A stretch of 64,000 bases of DNA from AE-B3B sp964543295 (GTDB lineage Bacteria; Aerophobota; Aerophobia; Aerophobales; AE-B3A), in the NCBI GenBank assembly GCA_964543295.1, contig CAZIXA010000001.1:224064-288063 (forward strand), in the 5' to 3' direction. This document shows, in pieces, positions 25,481-33,346 of the stretch. The stretch's first letter is position 1. Each line of letters begins with the position of its first letter. The position numbers were made by a program, and so were the translations under genes. The notes under the pieces are model-generated. The model saw nothing but the letters and a program-made list of their open reading frames with translations. It was not told the origin of the DNA and made no database searches.

Positions 25481-27043
25481 GTGTCCCAATCAAAAGAAGA
25501 AAGACTTCTGGAAAAAGCTGCCGATAGTATAATGAGATCAGAAATGAAAGAGAAGGTAGAGAAAAGAAAAGATGATTTCGCCAAAATGATTCATGGATAC
25601 GAGGTTCCCCGGGTGGTGAAGCTTGGAGACGTAGTAGAAGCAAAGGTTGTACAAACAGACAAGGAAGGAATCTTAGTGGACGTGGGTACAAAATCTGAAG
25701 GTTTTATGCCCTGGGGAGAATTCGACCCTGGAAGAAAAAAAACTCTTCCGATAGGGGAGATTATGCAGGTTTATGTTTCGGGGAAAGATGAAACAGGACG
25801 TCTTCTGCTATCCAAAAAAGAAGCAGATTTTCGTCTAAACTGGGCAAAATTTGAGGAGGCCTTCAGGGATGGGAAACCCATAGTAGTGAAAGTGGTAAAG
25901 ATCGTGAAAGGAGGGGTTTTAGCGAACCTAGGGTCTTTGAAAGCTTTCATCCCTGCCTCTCATGTAAGTCTAAAGAGGGCAAACAACCTCAAAGAATTTA
26001 TTGGGAAAAATCTAACCGTCATGGTTATCCAACTTGAAAAAGAATCTAAGAATATAGTGCTTTCTAGAAAATTTTTACTTTTGGAAGAAAGAGAAAAGAG
26101 GAAAGAGAAAACTCTTTCTGTTTTAAAAGAAGGAAAAATGGTGACGGGTAGAATAAATTCGATAACTAAATTTGGCGTTTTTGTGGATTTGGGGGAAATT
26201 GATGGACTGATTCATCCTGAGAACCTTTCTTGGGGATGGGTCAAGGATCCCCACTCTGTGGTTTCAATTGGGGACAAAGTGAAAGTAAAAGTGCTAAAAA
26301 TGGATAAAGAAAAAAGAAAAATTTCCCTAGGATTAAAGCAGACCAAGCCCGATCCCTGGACACAAGTTCAAAAAAAGTATCAGATAGGCGAGCAGGTAGT
26401 GGGCAAAGTCACTCATCTTACAAATTTTGGAGCTTTTGTAGAGATTGAAGAAGGGTTAGAGGGTTTGATTCATGTTTCTGATCTTTCCTGGGACAAGCGT
26501 ATAGGACATCCGAACGAGGTTCTACGCAAAGAGGAAAACATAGAGGTGAAAATATTAGATATCAATGCTGAAAAAAAGAAAATAGCTCTGGGTCTAAAAC
26601 AGGTTAAACCCAATCCTTGGGAAAAACTTCTTCAGGAATACAAAGTCGGAGATTTGATTTCCGGCAGAGTACAGCAAATAACGGACTTTGGAGTTTTTAT
26701 AAATTTGGCTCCTGGGATAGATGGTTTAATTCACGTTTCAGAATTGGATAAGAAATATGTTTCTCATCCAGATACAGGAGTTACAGTGGGAAACGAGGTA
26801 ACCACGGAAATTGTAGGAATCGATCGAGAAAAGAGACGAATTAGACTTAGTCTGCGTCAACCAAAGAAGAAGGGAAAACAAAAAGAAGGCATGAAGAAAG
26901 GGAAAGAAGAAAAAAAAGAAAAAGTGAGTATAGAGGAAATTGATAATCTCAATCTCTTTGAAGAAGATGCTATTGTGATGGGAGACTTTATCGAGGAGAA
27001 AGTAAAAGAAAAGTTAAAAAGGAGCTTTGGTAAGAGTAAATGA
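25481..27043 (+). CDS. rpsA: 30S ribosomal protein S1
   Basis: 520 residues from a GTG with AAGGAG upstream. Five S1 RNA-binding repeats are visible, starting near GDVVEAKVV, GKPIVVKVV, GKMVTGRINS, GEQVVGKVTH and GDLISGRVQQ; the third to fifth have the strong FGVFV/FGAFV motif. The tail is Lys/Glu rich (about 470-520). It promotes mRNA binding to the 30S subunit. It overlaps plsY by 4 bases. Confidence 0.93.
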   Translation: MSQSKEERLLEKAADSIMRSEMKEKVEKRKDDFAKMIHGYEVPRVVKLGDVVEAKVVQTDKEGILVDVGTKSEGFMPWGEFDPGRKKTLPIGEIMQVYVSGKDETGRLLLSKKEADFRLNWAKFEEAFRDGKPIVVKVVKIVKGGVLANLGSLKAFIPASHVSLKRANNLKEFIGKNLTVMVIQLEKESKNIVLSRKFLLLEEREKRKEKTLSVLKEGKMVTGRINSITKFGVFVDLGEIDGLIHPENLSWGWVKDPHSVVSIGDKVKVKVLKMDKEKRKISLGLKQTKPDPWTQVQKKYQIGEQVVGKVTHLTNFGAFVEIEEGLEGLIHVSDLSWDKRIGHPNEVLRKEENIEVKILDINAEKKKIALGLKQVKPNPWEKLLQEYKVGDLISGRVQQITDFGVFINLAPGIDGLIHVSELDKKYVSHPDTGVTVGNEVTTEIVGIDREKRRIRLSLRQPKKKGKQKEGMKKGKEEKKEKVSIEEIDNLNLFEEDAIVMGDFIEEKVKEKLKRSFGKSK

Positions 27044-27654
27044 TTCTGGTTACTTTCATTTTGTTTTTAGGCTATCTCATAGGTTCTGTTCCTTCTGGTT
27101 ACCTCATAGCGAAGCTTCTTAAAGGAATAGATATAAGGGATTATGGTAGTGGCAATATAGGGTTTGCCAATAGCCTGCGAGTATTGGGACTTTTGCCCGG
27201 TCTGACAGTCCTGGTCGCTGATATAGCCAAGGGAGCCGTCTCTGTGTGGGCAGGAACGCTATTTGCATCCTCCATTGGAATTAGTCCTCAAATAGCTGGG
27301 GGAATGATGGGACTATCATCTATCATAGGACATAATTGGTCAGTTTTTTTAAAATTCAGGGGAGGGAAAGGAGTAGCTACCACAGCGGGAGTTTTTTTGG
27401 TTCTTACCCCCTTTCCCTTTATGTTCTCTACTTTAACTATGGTATTGGTGATGGGTTTTACTCGTTACGTTTCTCTGGGTTCGATGATAGCGGGAGGTAG
27501 CCTTCCACTTTTTATCTGGCTCTGGATAAATGAGAAAGGTTGGTTCTATCTATGTTTGAGTGTAGCAGCGGCTTCTCTCATTGTGTTTACCCACAGATCT
27601 AATCTGAGACGTTTGTTGCAAGGAAAGGAAAGAAAATTAGGAGAAAGAATTTAA
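27040..27654 (+). CDS. plsY: Glycerol-3-phosphate acyltransferase PlsY
   Basis: 204 residues, multi-pass membrane protein. The motifs GSVPSGYLIAK (near residue 11), GSGNIGFANSLR (near 37) and HNWSVFLKFRGGKGVATTAG (near 101) are the PlsY catalytic loops, using acyl-phosphate. It starts phospholipid synthesis, with plsC upstream for the next step. Confidence 0.95.
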   Translation: MILVTFILFLGYLIGSVPSGYLIAKLLKGIDIRDYGSGNIGFANSLRVLGLLPGLTVLVADIAKGAVSVWAGTLFASSIGISPQIAGGMMGLSSIIGHNWSVFLKFRGGKGVATTAGVFLVLTPFPFMFSTLTMVLVMGFTRYVSLGSMIAGGSLPLFIWLWINEKGWFYLCLSVAAASLIVFTHRSNLRRLLQGKERKLGERI

Positions 27655-27667
27655 GAAAGGTGGTGAC

Positions 27668-27695
27668 TTGCCAGGACAAGTAGATGTGGTATATT
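27668..27695 (+). promoter_or_regulatory. Predicted promoter for HU gene
   Basis: TTGCCA 27668-27673, 16-base spacer, TATATT 27690-27695. The HU start is 31 bases further with AAAGGAGGGG before it. Confidence 0.5.
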
Positions 27696-27725
27696 GAGAC
27701 TTATATCCCATAAAGGAGGGGCTAA

Positions 27726-27998
27726 ATGAACAAAGCCGAATTGGTAGAGGAGGTAGCTAACCAGACAGGGCTAACGAAAAAGGCGTCTAGGGAAGCGGTT
27801 GATGCAGTGACTTCTACCATCACCGACTACCTAGCGAGGGGACAGAAGGTCACTTTGGTCGGTTTCGGAAGTTTCAAAGTGAGAAAGAGAAAATCGCGTC
27901 GAGGAAGGAATCCTCAAACGGGTAAAGAAATTCAGATTCCGGCTAAGGAGGTGCCGAAATTTGAAGCCGGTAAGAATCTGAGAGAAGCGGTAGCCTAA
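27726..27998 (+). CDS. hup: HU family DNA-binding protein
   Basis: 90 residues, full length. It has NKAELVEEVANQTGLTKK at the start, the GFGSFKVRKRKSRRGRNPQTG arm signature and a KVPKFEAGKNLR-like end (EVPKFEAGKNLREAV). It is a nucleoid protein. It has its own promoter and a strong downstream hairpin, so it is likely a single-gene transcript. Confidence 0.96.
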   Translation: MNKAELVEEVANQTGLTKKASREAVDAVTSTITDYLARGQKVTLVGFGSFKVRKRKSRRGRNPQTGKEIQIPAKEVPKFEAGKNLREAVA

Positions 27999-28009
27999 GG
28001 AATCATTTC

Positions 28010-28043
28010 AAGGAGGTAGAAGAAGTATTTCTTCTACCTCCTT
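28010..28043 (+). terminator. 15-bp perfect hairpin after HU gene
   Basis: AAGGAGGTAGAAGAA pairs perfectly with TTCTTCTACCTCCTT around the loop GTAT, 12 bases after the HU stop. What follows is GGGTTATAATTATTT, AT-rich but not a pure T-run. The arms contain AAGGAGGT and ACCTCCTT, the Shine-Dalgarno and 16S-tail sequences. Confidence 0.7.
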
Positions 28044-28059
28044 GGGTTATAATTATTTC

Positions 28060-28088
28060 TGGATAGGTTCCTAAAAGACCGGTATAAT
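28060..28088 (+). promoter_or_regulatory. Predicted promoter for merR / tRNA-Pro
   Basis: TGGATA 28060-28065, 17-base spacer, perfect TATAAT 28083-28088, 16 bases from the merR ATG. No ribosome site fits between, so the transcript may be near-leaderless or serve mainly the tRNA. Confidence 0.5.
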
Positions 28089-28104
28089 CTAGACCACAAA
28101 ATCT

Positions 28105-28443
28105 ATGGATACTAAAGCGGACGAAAAAGAGAAAAAAATTGGGATTCCGGAAAAGTTATATTTTTCTATTGGTGAGGTGAGTGAGATTACCCATCTTCCT
28201 CCTTATGTCTTGAGGTTTTGGGAAAATAAATTTAAGGAGATTCGACCCCAGAAAAGTAGGGGAGGACACCGTCGTTACCAAAGAAAAGATATTGAAGTAA
28301 TCCTGGGAATAGAGGAACTACTTTACGAAAAAAAATTTACCATCCATGGAGCTCAGAAAGAGCTAAAGAAAACAAAGGGGAGCTCCACCACTCCTTTAGT
28401 TATAAAGAAGGAGCTGCAAGAAATATTGAGAATATTGGATTAG
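28105..28443 (+). CDS. MerR family transcriptional regulator
   Basis: 112 residues. The winged-helix MerR N-terminal domain has YFSIGEVSEITHLPPYVLRFWE, followed by RGGHRRYQRKDIEVI and a short helical tail; there is no long effector domain or Cys set for metals. It resembles small MerR-type proteins often located beside HU/IHF genes and tRNA-Pro in diverse bacteria. The TAG stop is directly followed by the first base of tRNA-Pro. Confidence 0.88.
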   Translation: MDTKADEKEKKIGIPEKLYFSIGEVSEITHLPPYVLRFWENKFKEIRPQKSRGGHRRYQRKDIEVILGIEELLYEKKFTIHGAQKELKKTKGSSTTPLVIKKELQEILRILD

Positions 28444-28522
28444 CGGGGCGTAGCGCAGCCTGGTTTAGCGCACTTGCATGGGGCGCAAGAGGTCACCGGT
28501 TCGAATCCGGTCGCCCCGACCA
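28444..28522 (+). tRNA. tRNA-Pro (anticodon GGG)
   Basis: 79 bases. Acceptor CGGGGCG/CGCCCCG, D arm GCGC-loop-GCGC with an enlarged loop, anticodon arm CTTGC-ATGGGGC-GCAAG (GGG), T arm ACCGG-TTCGAAT-CCGGT, discriminator A, encoded CCA. It starts on the base after the merR stop, so the two must share a transcript or be processed apart. Confidence 0.95.
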
Positions 28523-28525
28523 CTC

Positions 28526-28562
28526 TGAATAGTGAATCGCGAATGGTGAATTGTGAATCGAA
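28526..28562 (+). repeat. Quasi-tandem GTGAAT-type repeat between tRNA-Pro and trpS
   Basis: Units GAATAGTGAATCGCGAATG, GTGAATTGTGAATCG follow each other with slight variation. A GTG in this array at 28553 opens a longer trpS frame but has no ribosome site. Confidence 0.5.
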
Positions 28563-28603
28563 AAGAAAGAAGGCGACTGATTGGGGGGTATCGAAAAAGA
28601 AAA

Positions 28604-29587
28604 ATGGAGAAAGAACGCATACTTAGTGGGATGAGGCCTACGGGAAGGCTCCATCTGGGAAATTATCTAGGGGCTCTTTCTAATTGGGTAAAATTGCAGG
28701 ATGAATATGAATGCTTCTTTATGATTGCTGACTGGCACGCTCTTACCGATCGAACGGATACCAAAGGCATTAAGCAAGACATCAAGGATGTTCTGATTGA
28801 TTGGCTCTGCGCAGGTCTGGATCCGGAAAAATCTACTCTTTTTGTGCAATCACACGTGCCCGAACATGCCGAGCTTCATCTGATTCTGTCTATGATTACC
28901 CCTATTTCCTGGCTGGAACGCTGTCCTACCTATAAAGAAAAACTTGAAATGGGTCAGGAAAATAACTATGGACTACTTGGATATCCAGTCCTTCAAGCAG
29001 CCGACATTCTTGTCTATAAAGCAAACAAAGTTCCCGTAGGGGAGGATCAGGTAGCTCATCTGGAACTATCCCGGGAGATAGCTCGAAGGTTCAATCATCT
29101 TTACGCCCGTGTCTTTCCTGAGCCGGCTCCTCTTTTATCCGAGACCGTGAAAATTTTGGGCTTAGATGGGAAAAAGAAGATGGGTAAATCTTATAATAAC
29201 TACATTTCTCTTTCCGAGCCCCCGAAGGTAATTGAAGAAAAGATCCAAGGAATGTTCACCGACCCTAAGAAAATCTATTTAGGAGACCCTGGACATCCTC
29301 AAGAATGCAATGTTTATAGCTATCATCAAATCTTTGGTAATTTCTTAGGGGAAGAACTGGAACAGATTTTCAAGGATTGTAAGGAAGGAGCTCTGGGCTG
29401 CACTACCTGCAAAAAAAATCTAGCCCGTAGTTTGATTAACTATCTTGCCCCTTTTCGTCAAAAAAGAAAAGAACTTGAGAAAGAAAAAGAAAGTTTAGAT
29501 AAGATTCTAAAGAAAGGAAAAGAGACGGCTAGCCAGGTAACCACCTCTACCTTAAGAGAAGTGAAAAAGACAATGCAGATGCTCTGA
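28604..29587 (+). CDS. trpS: Tryptophanyl-tRNA synthetase
   Basis: 327 residues from the ATG at 28604, matching the usual length; the earlier GTG lies inside a low-complexity repeat. Class I signatures are GMRPTGRLHLGNYLGAL (HIGH-like, about residues 9-25) and KKMGKSYNN (KMSKS-like). It charges tRNA-Trp. It ends 14 bases from the convergent fabG stop. Confidence 0.94.
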   Translation: MEKERILSGMRPTGRLHLGNYLGALSNWVKLQDEYECFFMIADWHALTDRTDTKGIKQDIKDVLIDWLCAGLDPEKSTLFVQSHVPEHAELHLILSMITPISWLERCPTYKEKLEMGQENNYGLLGYPVLQAADILVYKANKVPVGEDQVAHLELSREIARRFNHLYARVFPEPAPLLSETVKILGLDGKKKMGKSYNNYISLSEPPKVIEEKIQGMFTDPKKIYLGDPGHPQECNVYSYHQIFGNFLGEELEQIFKDCKEGALGCTTCKKNLARSLINYLAPFRQKRKELEKEKESLDKILKKGKETASQVTTSTLREVKKTMQML

Positions 29588-29601
29588 AGGTCCATGCCGA
29601 T

Positions 29602-30339
29602 TCACACCACCATTCCTCCGCCTACATCTATAATTGCCCCGGTTACATAACTGGCCTCATCCGAAGCTAAGAATGCAACCACATTGGCTACTTCTTCCGG
29701 TTTTCCTATCCGTCTGGTAGGAATTCTCCTTAATATTATTTCCTTTATTCTTTCCGGGACGGCTCTAGTCATCTCAGTATCGATAAAACCAGGACAAACT
29801 ACATTAACTGTTATTCCTTTACGTGCCAGTTCTTGGGCGGCTGTCTTCGAGAGACCCACCACCCCGGCTTTGGAAGCGCTATAATTAGTCTGCCCTATAT
29901 TACCTAACCAGCTGGCTGAGGAAATATTAATAATTCTGCCATACCTCTGATCTCTCATGATTTTTGCAGCTGCCCGAGTACAGAAGAAAACCCCAGTAAG
30001 GTTTACTGCCAATACCTGATTCCACTCCTCATCCGTCATTTTATGCAGCATTGCATCGCGGTTGATCCCTGCGTTGTTGACCAGCACGTCTAATCTTCCA
30101 AATTTTTCTTTGATTGTCTTAAATATCTTTTCGGCTCCTTCTTTTTTTGAAACATCGACCTTGAGCGCAATTCCCTTTACTCCCAATTTTTTTATTTCTT
30201 CCGCCACTTTTTGAACATTCTCAGCATTAATATCAGCCGCTATCACATCAGCACCTTCTTGGGCTAGTTTTTGAGCAATAGCTCTTCCTATCCCTCTTCC
30301 CGAACCGGTAACCACCGCCTTCTTTCCTGATAGCCTCAC
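29602..30339 (-). CDS. fabG: 3-oxoacyl-ACP reductase
   Basis: 245 residues, short-chain dehydrogenase. TGSGRGIGRAIA binds NADP, NNAG is present, and the catalytic Ser and YxxxK are in ISSASWLGNIGQTNYSASKAG. The C-terminal ASYVTGAIIDVGGGMVV is FabG-like. The step is fatty-acid elongation. It stands alone, with no acpP or fabF nearby, so an SDR with another substrate remains possible. Confidence 0.85.
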   Translation of the reverse strand: MRLSGKKAVVTGSGRGIGRAIAQKLAQEGADVIAADINAENVQKVAEEIKKLGVKGIALKVDVSKKEGAEKIFKTIKEKFGRLDVLVNNAGINRDAMLHKMTDEEWNQVLAVNLTGVFFCTRAAAKIMRDQRYGRIINISSASWLGNIGQTNYSASKAGVVGLSKTAAQELARKGITVNVVCPGFIDTEMTRAVPERIKEIILRRIPTRRIGKPEEVANVVAFLASDEASYVTGAIIDVGGGMVV

Positions 30340-30700
30340 TTTAGCCTCTCTCCCTTAGTTACTTTACTACAAACTGCATAAATATCAGTTTTTCGCTACT
30401 AATCTCCGAAACCTTTTGGTTTTAAATTAGCACAATTTTTTGGAAATGTCCAGTGATTTTACGAAAGGAATCTAGAGTTCCCACAATTACTAGATTTTTG
30501 TCAATTAAGAATTTTGGGGGTTGCGCAGGAGAAACGAACGAAAGGAAAAGAGTAGCTATTTTTCACAAAGATGATTGCTGAGTTCCTGAAAAAAAAATTA
30601 TTGAATTTGACAACTTTTTTGCTTTATGATAAATTGAGAAAAATTGCTACAGCCCTGATAAAGAGAGGTTCATTCAATCTCTGCGAAGGAGGCGCGCCAG
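30340..30700. other. 361-base divergent intergenic region, fabG/secD
   Basis: AT-rich with no credible gene. It holds the secD promoter at its right side and short inverted sequences (AAACC-TTTT-GGTTT near 30411; GGAA-TCTAGA-GTTCC near 30468). A 47-codon frame at 30571-30714 overlaps the promoter and lacks a ribosome site. Confidence 0.6.
30607..30635 (+). promoter_or_regulatory. Predicted promoter for secDF-mur run
   Basis: TTGACA 30607-30612, 17-base spacer, TAAATT 30630-30635. About 65 bases precede secD, whose start has AAGGAGG. Confidence 0.55.
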
Positions 30701-31993
30701 ATGTATCGCTATAGTAATTGGCTGATGCTGTTCATATTGGGATTGATAGCTTTAGCCATATGGGCCATCTACCCTCCGGGTGAGAAGATACATCTCGGAC
30801 TGGATTTAAAAGGAGGTATGCATCTAGCATTAGAAGCAGACGCCAGCAAAGTTCCCCCTGGAGAAAGTGTCAAAGATGCTGTAGCCACTGGTTTAGAGAT
30901 TATAAGAAATAGAATAGACCAGTTTGGCGTGAGAGAGCCTACTATTACTCGTCAAGGAGATACCAGGATTATAGTAGATCTACCAGGGATAAAAAATCCC
31001 CAAAGTGCTGTGGATCTCATCGGGAAAACTGCCCTTTTGGAGTTCAAGTTGGTAGATGAGGCCGGAGACATAAACAGGGCTCTTAAGGGAGAAGTACCTC
31101 CTGGGGATGAGATTCTCTATAATCCTCAAGGGACCGCCTATCTAATAAAGAAAGAGACTCTTTTATCAGGTGGAGCCCTAAAGGACGCTCGGGTAGAGAT
31201 AGGACAATGGGGTCAGCCCTATGTAGCCCTCGATTTTAGTGCCGAAGGAGCCGATAAGTTTGCTGAGATCACGGGAAGACACGTTGGGGAAAGGCTTGCC
31301 ATAATACTGGATAACGTCATTAAATCAGCACCGGTGATAAAAACCCGGATCACCGGAGGAAAGGCAGTCATTGAAGGAAACTTCACCATAGATGAGGCTA
31401 ATGAGCTCAGGATAGTCCTCAAAAGTGGTGCTCTCCCCGTGCCCTTTAAAATTATTCAAAATACTGTGATCGGTCCTTCACTAGGACGAGATTCTATTCG
31501 AAAGGGGTTATCATCAGGAATTATCGGTATGATCTGCGTCATCGTCTTTATGGGGATATATTACAAAAAGGCTGGTTTAATCGCCGACTCAGCACTCCTA
31601 CTGAATCTACTTTTTTTATTGGGAGCCCTAGCAGCCTTAAAAGCTACTTTAACTCTTCCTGGGATTGCCGGGATTATCCTCACTATCGGAATGAGTATCG
31701 ACGCCAACGTAATTATTTTTGAAAGAATAAGGGAAGAATTGAGGGGGGAAAGGGCCCCTCGTTCGGCTGTTGATGCTGGTTATGAAAGAGCTCTTCGCAC
31801 CATTCTGGATGCTAACATAACCACCCTAATTGTTGCCCTTGTTCTTTTTCAATTTGGTACCGGTCCCATCAAGGGATTTGCCACCACCCTATCTATCGGG
31901 ATATTAATAAGTCTATTTACAGCTATTGTGGTAACTCGGGTTATCTTTAATCTCTTATTAGCCGGACGACCGATGAGCAAGCTCAGTATCTAG
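30701..31993 (+). CDS. secD: Protein translocase subunit SecD
   Basis: 430 residues, short-form SecD. One N-terminal helix, then GLDLKGGMHLALE (the D1 motif), a periplasmic P1 domain, and a C-terminal block of five helices with GMSIDANVIIFERIREEL. With SecF it uses the proton or sodium gradient to finish protein export. AAGGAGG lies before the ATG; secF follows after 9 bases. No yajC is near. Confidence 0.95.
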   Translation: MYRYSNWLMLFILGLIALAIWAIYPPGEKIHLGLDLKGGMHLALEADASKVPPGESVKDAVATGLEIIRNRIDQFGVREPTITRQGDTRIIVDLPGIKNPQSAVDLIGKTALLEFKLVDEAGDINRALKGEVPPGDEILYNPQGTAYLIKKETLLSGGALKDARVEIGQWGQPYVALDFSAEGADKFAEITGRHVGERLAIILDNVIKSAPVIKTRITGGKAVIEGNFTIDEANELRIVLKSGALPVPFKIIQNTVIGPSLGRDSIRKGLSSGIIGMICVIVFMGIYYKKAGLIADSALLLNLLFLLGALAALKATLTLPGIAGIILTIGMSIDANVIIFERIREELRGERAPRSAVDAGYERALRTILDANITTLIVALVLFQFGTGPIKGFATTLSIGILISLFTAIVVTRVIFNLLLAGRPMSKLSI

Positions 31994-32002
31994 GAAGAAA
32001 GA

Positions 32003-33346
32003 ATGCATCTTTTTGGTGAAACGCACATAGACTTCGTTAAATTAAGGAAAGTAGCTATTTTTATCTCCGGAGCTGCCATAGTTGCCGGCCTTACTTCTCT
32101 CATTTTAAAAGGAGGACCAAAGCTTGGTTTAGACTTTACCGGGGGAATCGAGATTCATCTCAAATTCACAGAGTCTCCTTCTATTAGCCGGATAAGATCG
32201 GGTCTGGCCAAGATAGGTTTAGGTAGGGCAGTTATACAGCAGTACGGGGAAAAGAAGGATAACTTAGTTCTTATAAGGACCGGCGTGGAGCAGGTTTCTC
32301 AGGATATTGCCTCCCAGATAATTGCTTATCGAGAAAAACATGGTAAATTTACCCATCTTGAGGAGTTAAAAAATCTTCCCGGTATAGAAGCGGTAGGCTA
32401 TGAAAATCTCGCCCATCTTCTGACCACTGAATCCTCCCAGACCGAAAAAGTCAATATCAATCAGATAGAGAGAGCTCCCCTCATTTCTCTTCTGGAGGGG
32501 ATTATTCATGAAAAAACCACCGCCAGAATTGAGCAAGCCCTAAGAGGGGAATTCAAAGAAAAAAAGAATGCCTTTGAGGTTCAAAGTATTAACTTGATTG
32601 GTCCTAAGGTCAGTGAAGAGCTTCGGCGCAAAGCCATACTGGCTATAATTTTTTCTCTGGCTGGTATGCTCATCTATATTGGCTGGAGGTTCGACTTTAA
32701 GTTTGCTGCGGGAGCAGTGATCGCCTTAATTCATGATGTCTTTATCAGCGCTGGAGCACTTTCTTTGGGGAATTTTGAGTTCAGTCTTCCGGTGATCGCT
32801 GCTCTTCTTACTATAATTGGGTACTCCCTAAATGATACTATCGTCATTTACGTTCGGATCAAAGAAAATCTCAAGACCTACCGAAAGGGAAAGCGGATAT
32901 CTTTAAAAAGAATCCTTAACTTAAGTATTAATCAGTCTCTTTCTAGAACTATTATTACCTCCCTAACTACCTTCATAGTCGTCCTGATTCTATTTCTGTG
33001 GGGAGGAACCGTGATTCACGGGTTCACCTTTGCCCTCCTGGTAGGAATAATAGTGGGGACCTATTCCTCAAGTTTTGTAGCTACTCCCATTGTATACACC
33101 TGGGAAAGAGGTGCTCTAGGGAAGGAGCAAGTAAGACGTGAGAAGGTTGAGCCAAGGACCGCAAAGGCTGAGAAAATCCTGACAGGGAAAGAAAAAATAG
33201 AGGTAGGAAAAGCTAAAGTAGGCCGAACCGATAAAGAGAAGGCAAAGGTAGGAGAAAAAGAACCAGCAAAAACGGTTGAAACAAAAATCAAAAAACATAA
33301 GACAAAAAGAGGCAAACGAAGAAAATATAAGAAAAAGCGCAGATGA
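32003..33346 (+). CDS. secF: SecF with helix-hairpin-helix-like insertion
   Basis: 447 residues, well over the usual 300. The core is normal: GLDFTGGIEIHLKF at the start, FEVQSINLIGPKVSEELRRKA before the second helix, then GYSLNDTIVIYVRIKENL. Between residues about 92 and 190 there is an insertion, with AYREKHGKFTHLEELKNLPGIE (written here in part: AYREKHGKF, LEELKNLPGI) at 108-129 matching the single HhH pattern of ComEA-like and type II secretion K proteins. The last 75 residues are a Lys-rich tail (KEKAKVGEK, TKRGKRRKYKKKRR) likely in the cytoplasm. It overlaps murG by 4 bases. Confidence 0.88.
   Translation: MHLFGETHIDFVKLRKVAIFISGAAIVAGLTSLILKGGPKLGLDFTGGIEIHLKFTESPSISRIRSGLAKIGLGRAVIQQYGEKKDNLVLIRTGVEQVSQDIASQIIAYREKHGKFTHLEELKNLPGIEAVGYENLAHLLTTESSQTEKVNINQIERAPLISLLEGIIHEKTTARIEQALRGEFKEKKNAFEVQSINLIGPKVSEELRRKAILAIIFSLAGMLIYIGWRFDFKFAAGAVIALIHDVFISAGALSLGNFEFSLPVIAALLTIIGYSLNDTIVIYVRIKENLKTYRKGKRISLKRILNLSINQSLSRTIITSLTTFIVVLILFLWGGTVIHGFTFALLVGIIVGTYSSSFVATPIVYTWERGALGKEQVRREKVEPRTAKAEKILTGKEKIEVGKAKVGRTDKEKAKVGEKEPAKTVETKIKKHKTKRGKRRKYKKKRR

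Noticed and set aside
30571..30714. 47-codon frame upstream of secD, possible YajC substitute
   Set aside because: Overlaps the secD promoter and start, no ribosome site, and no membrane helix pattern like YajC.
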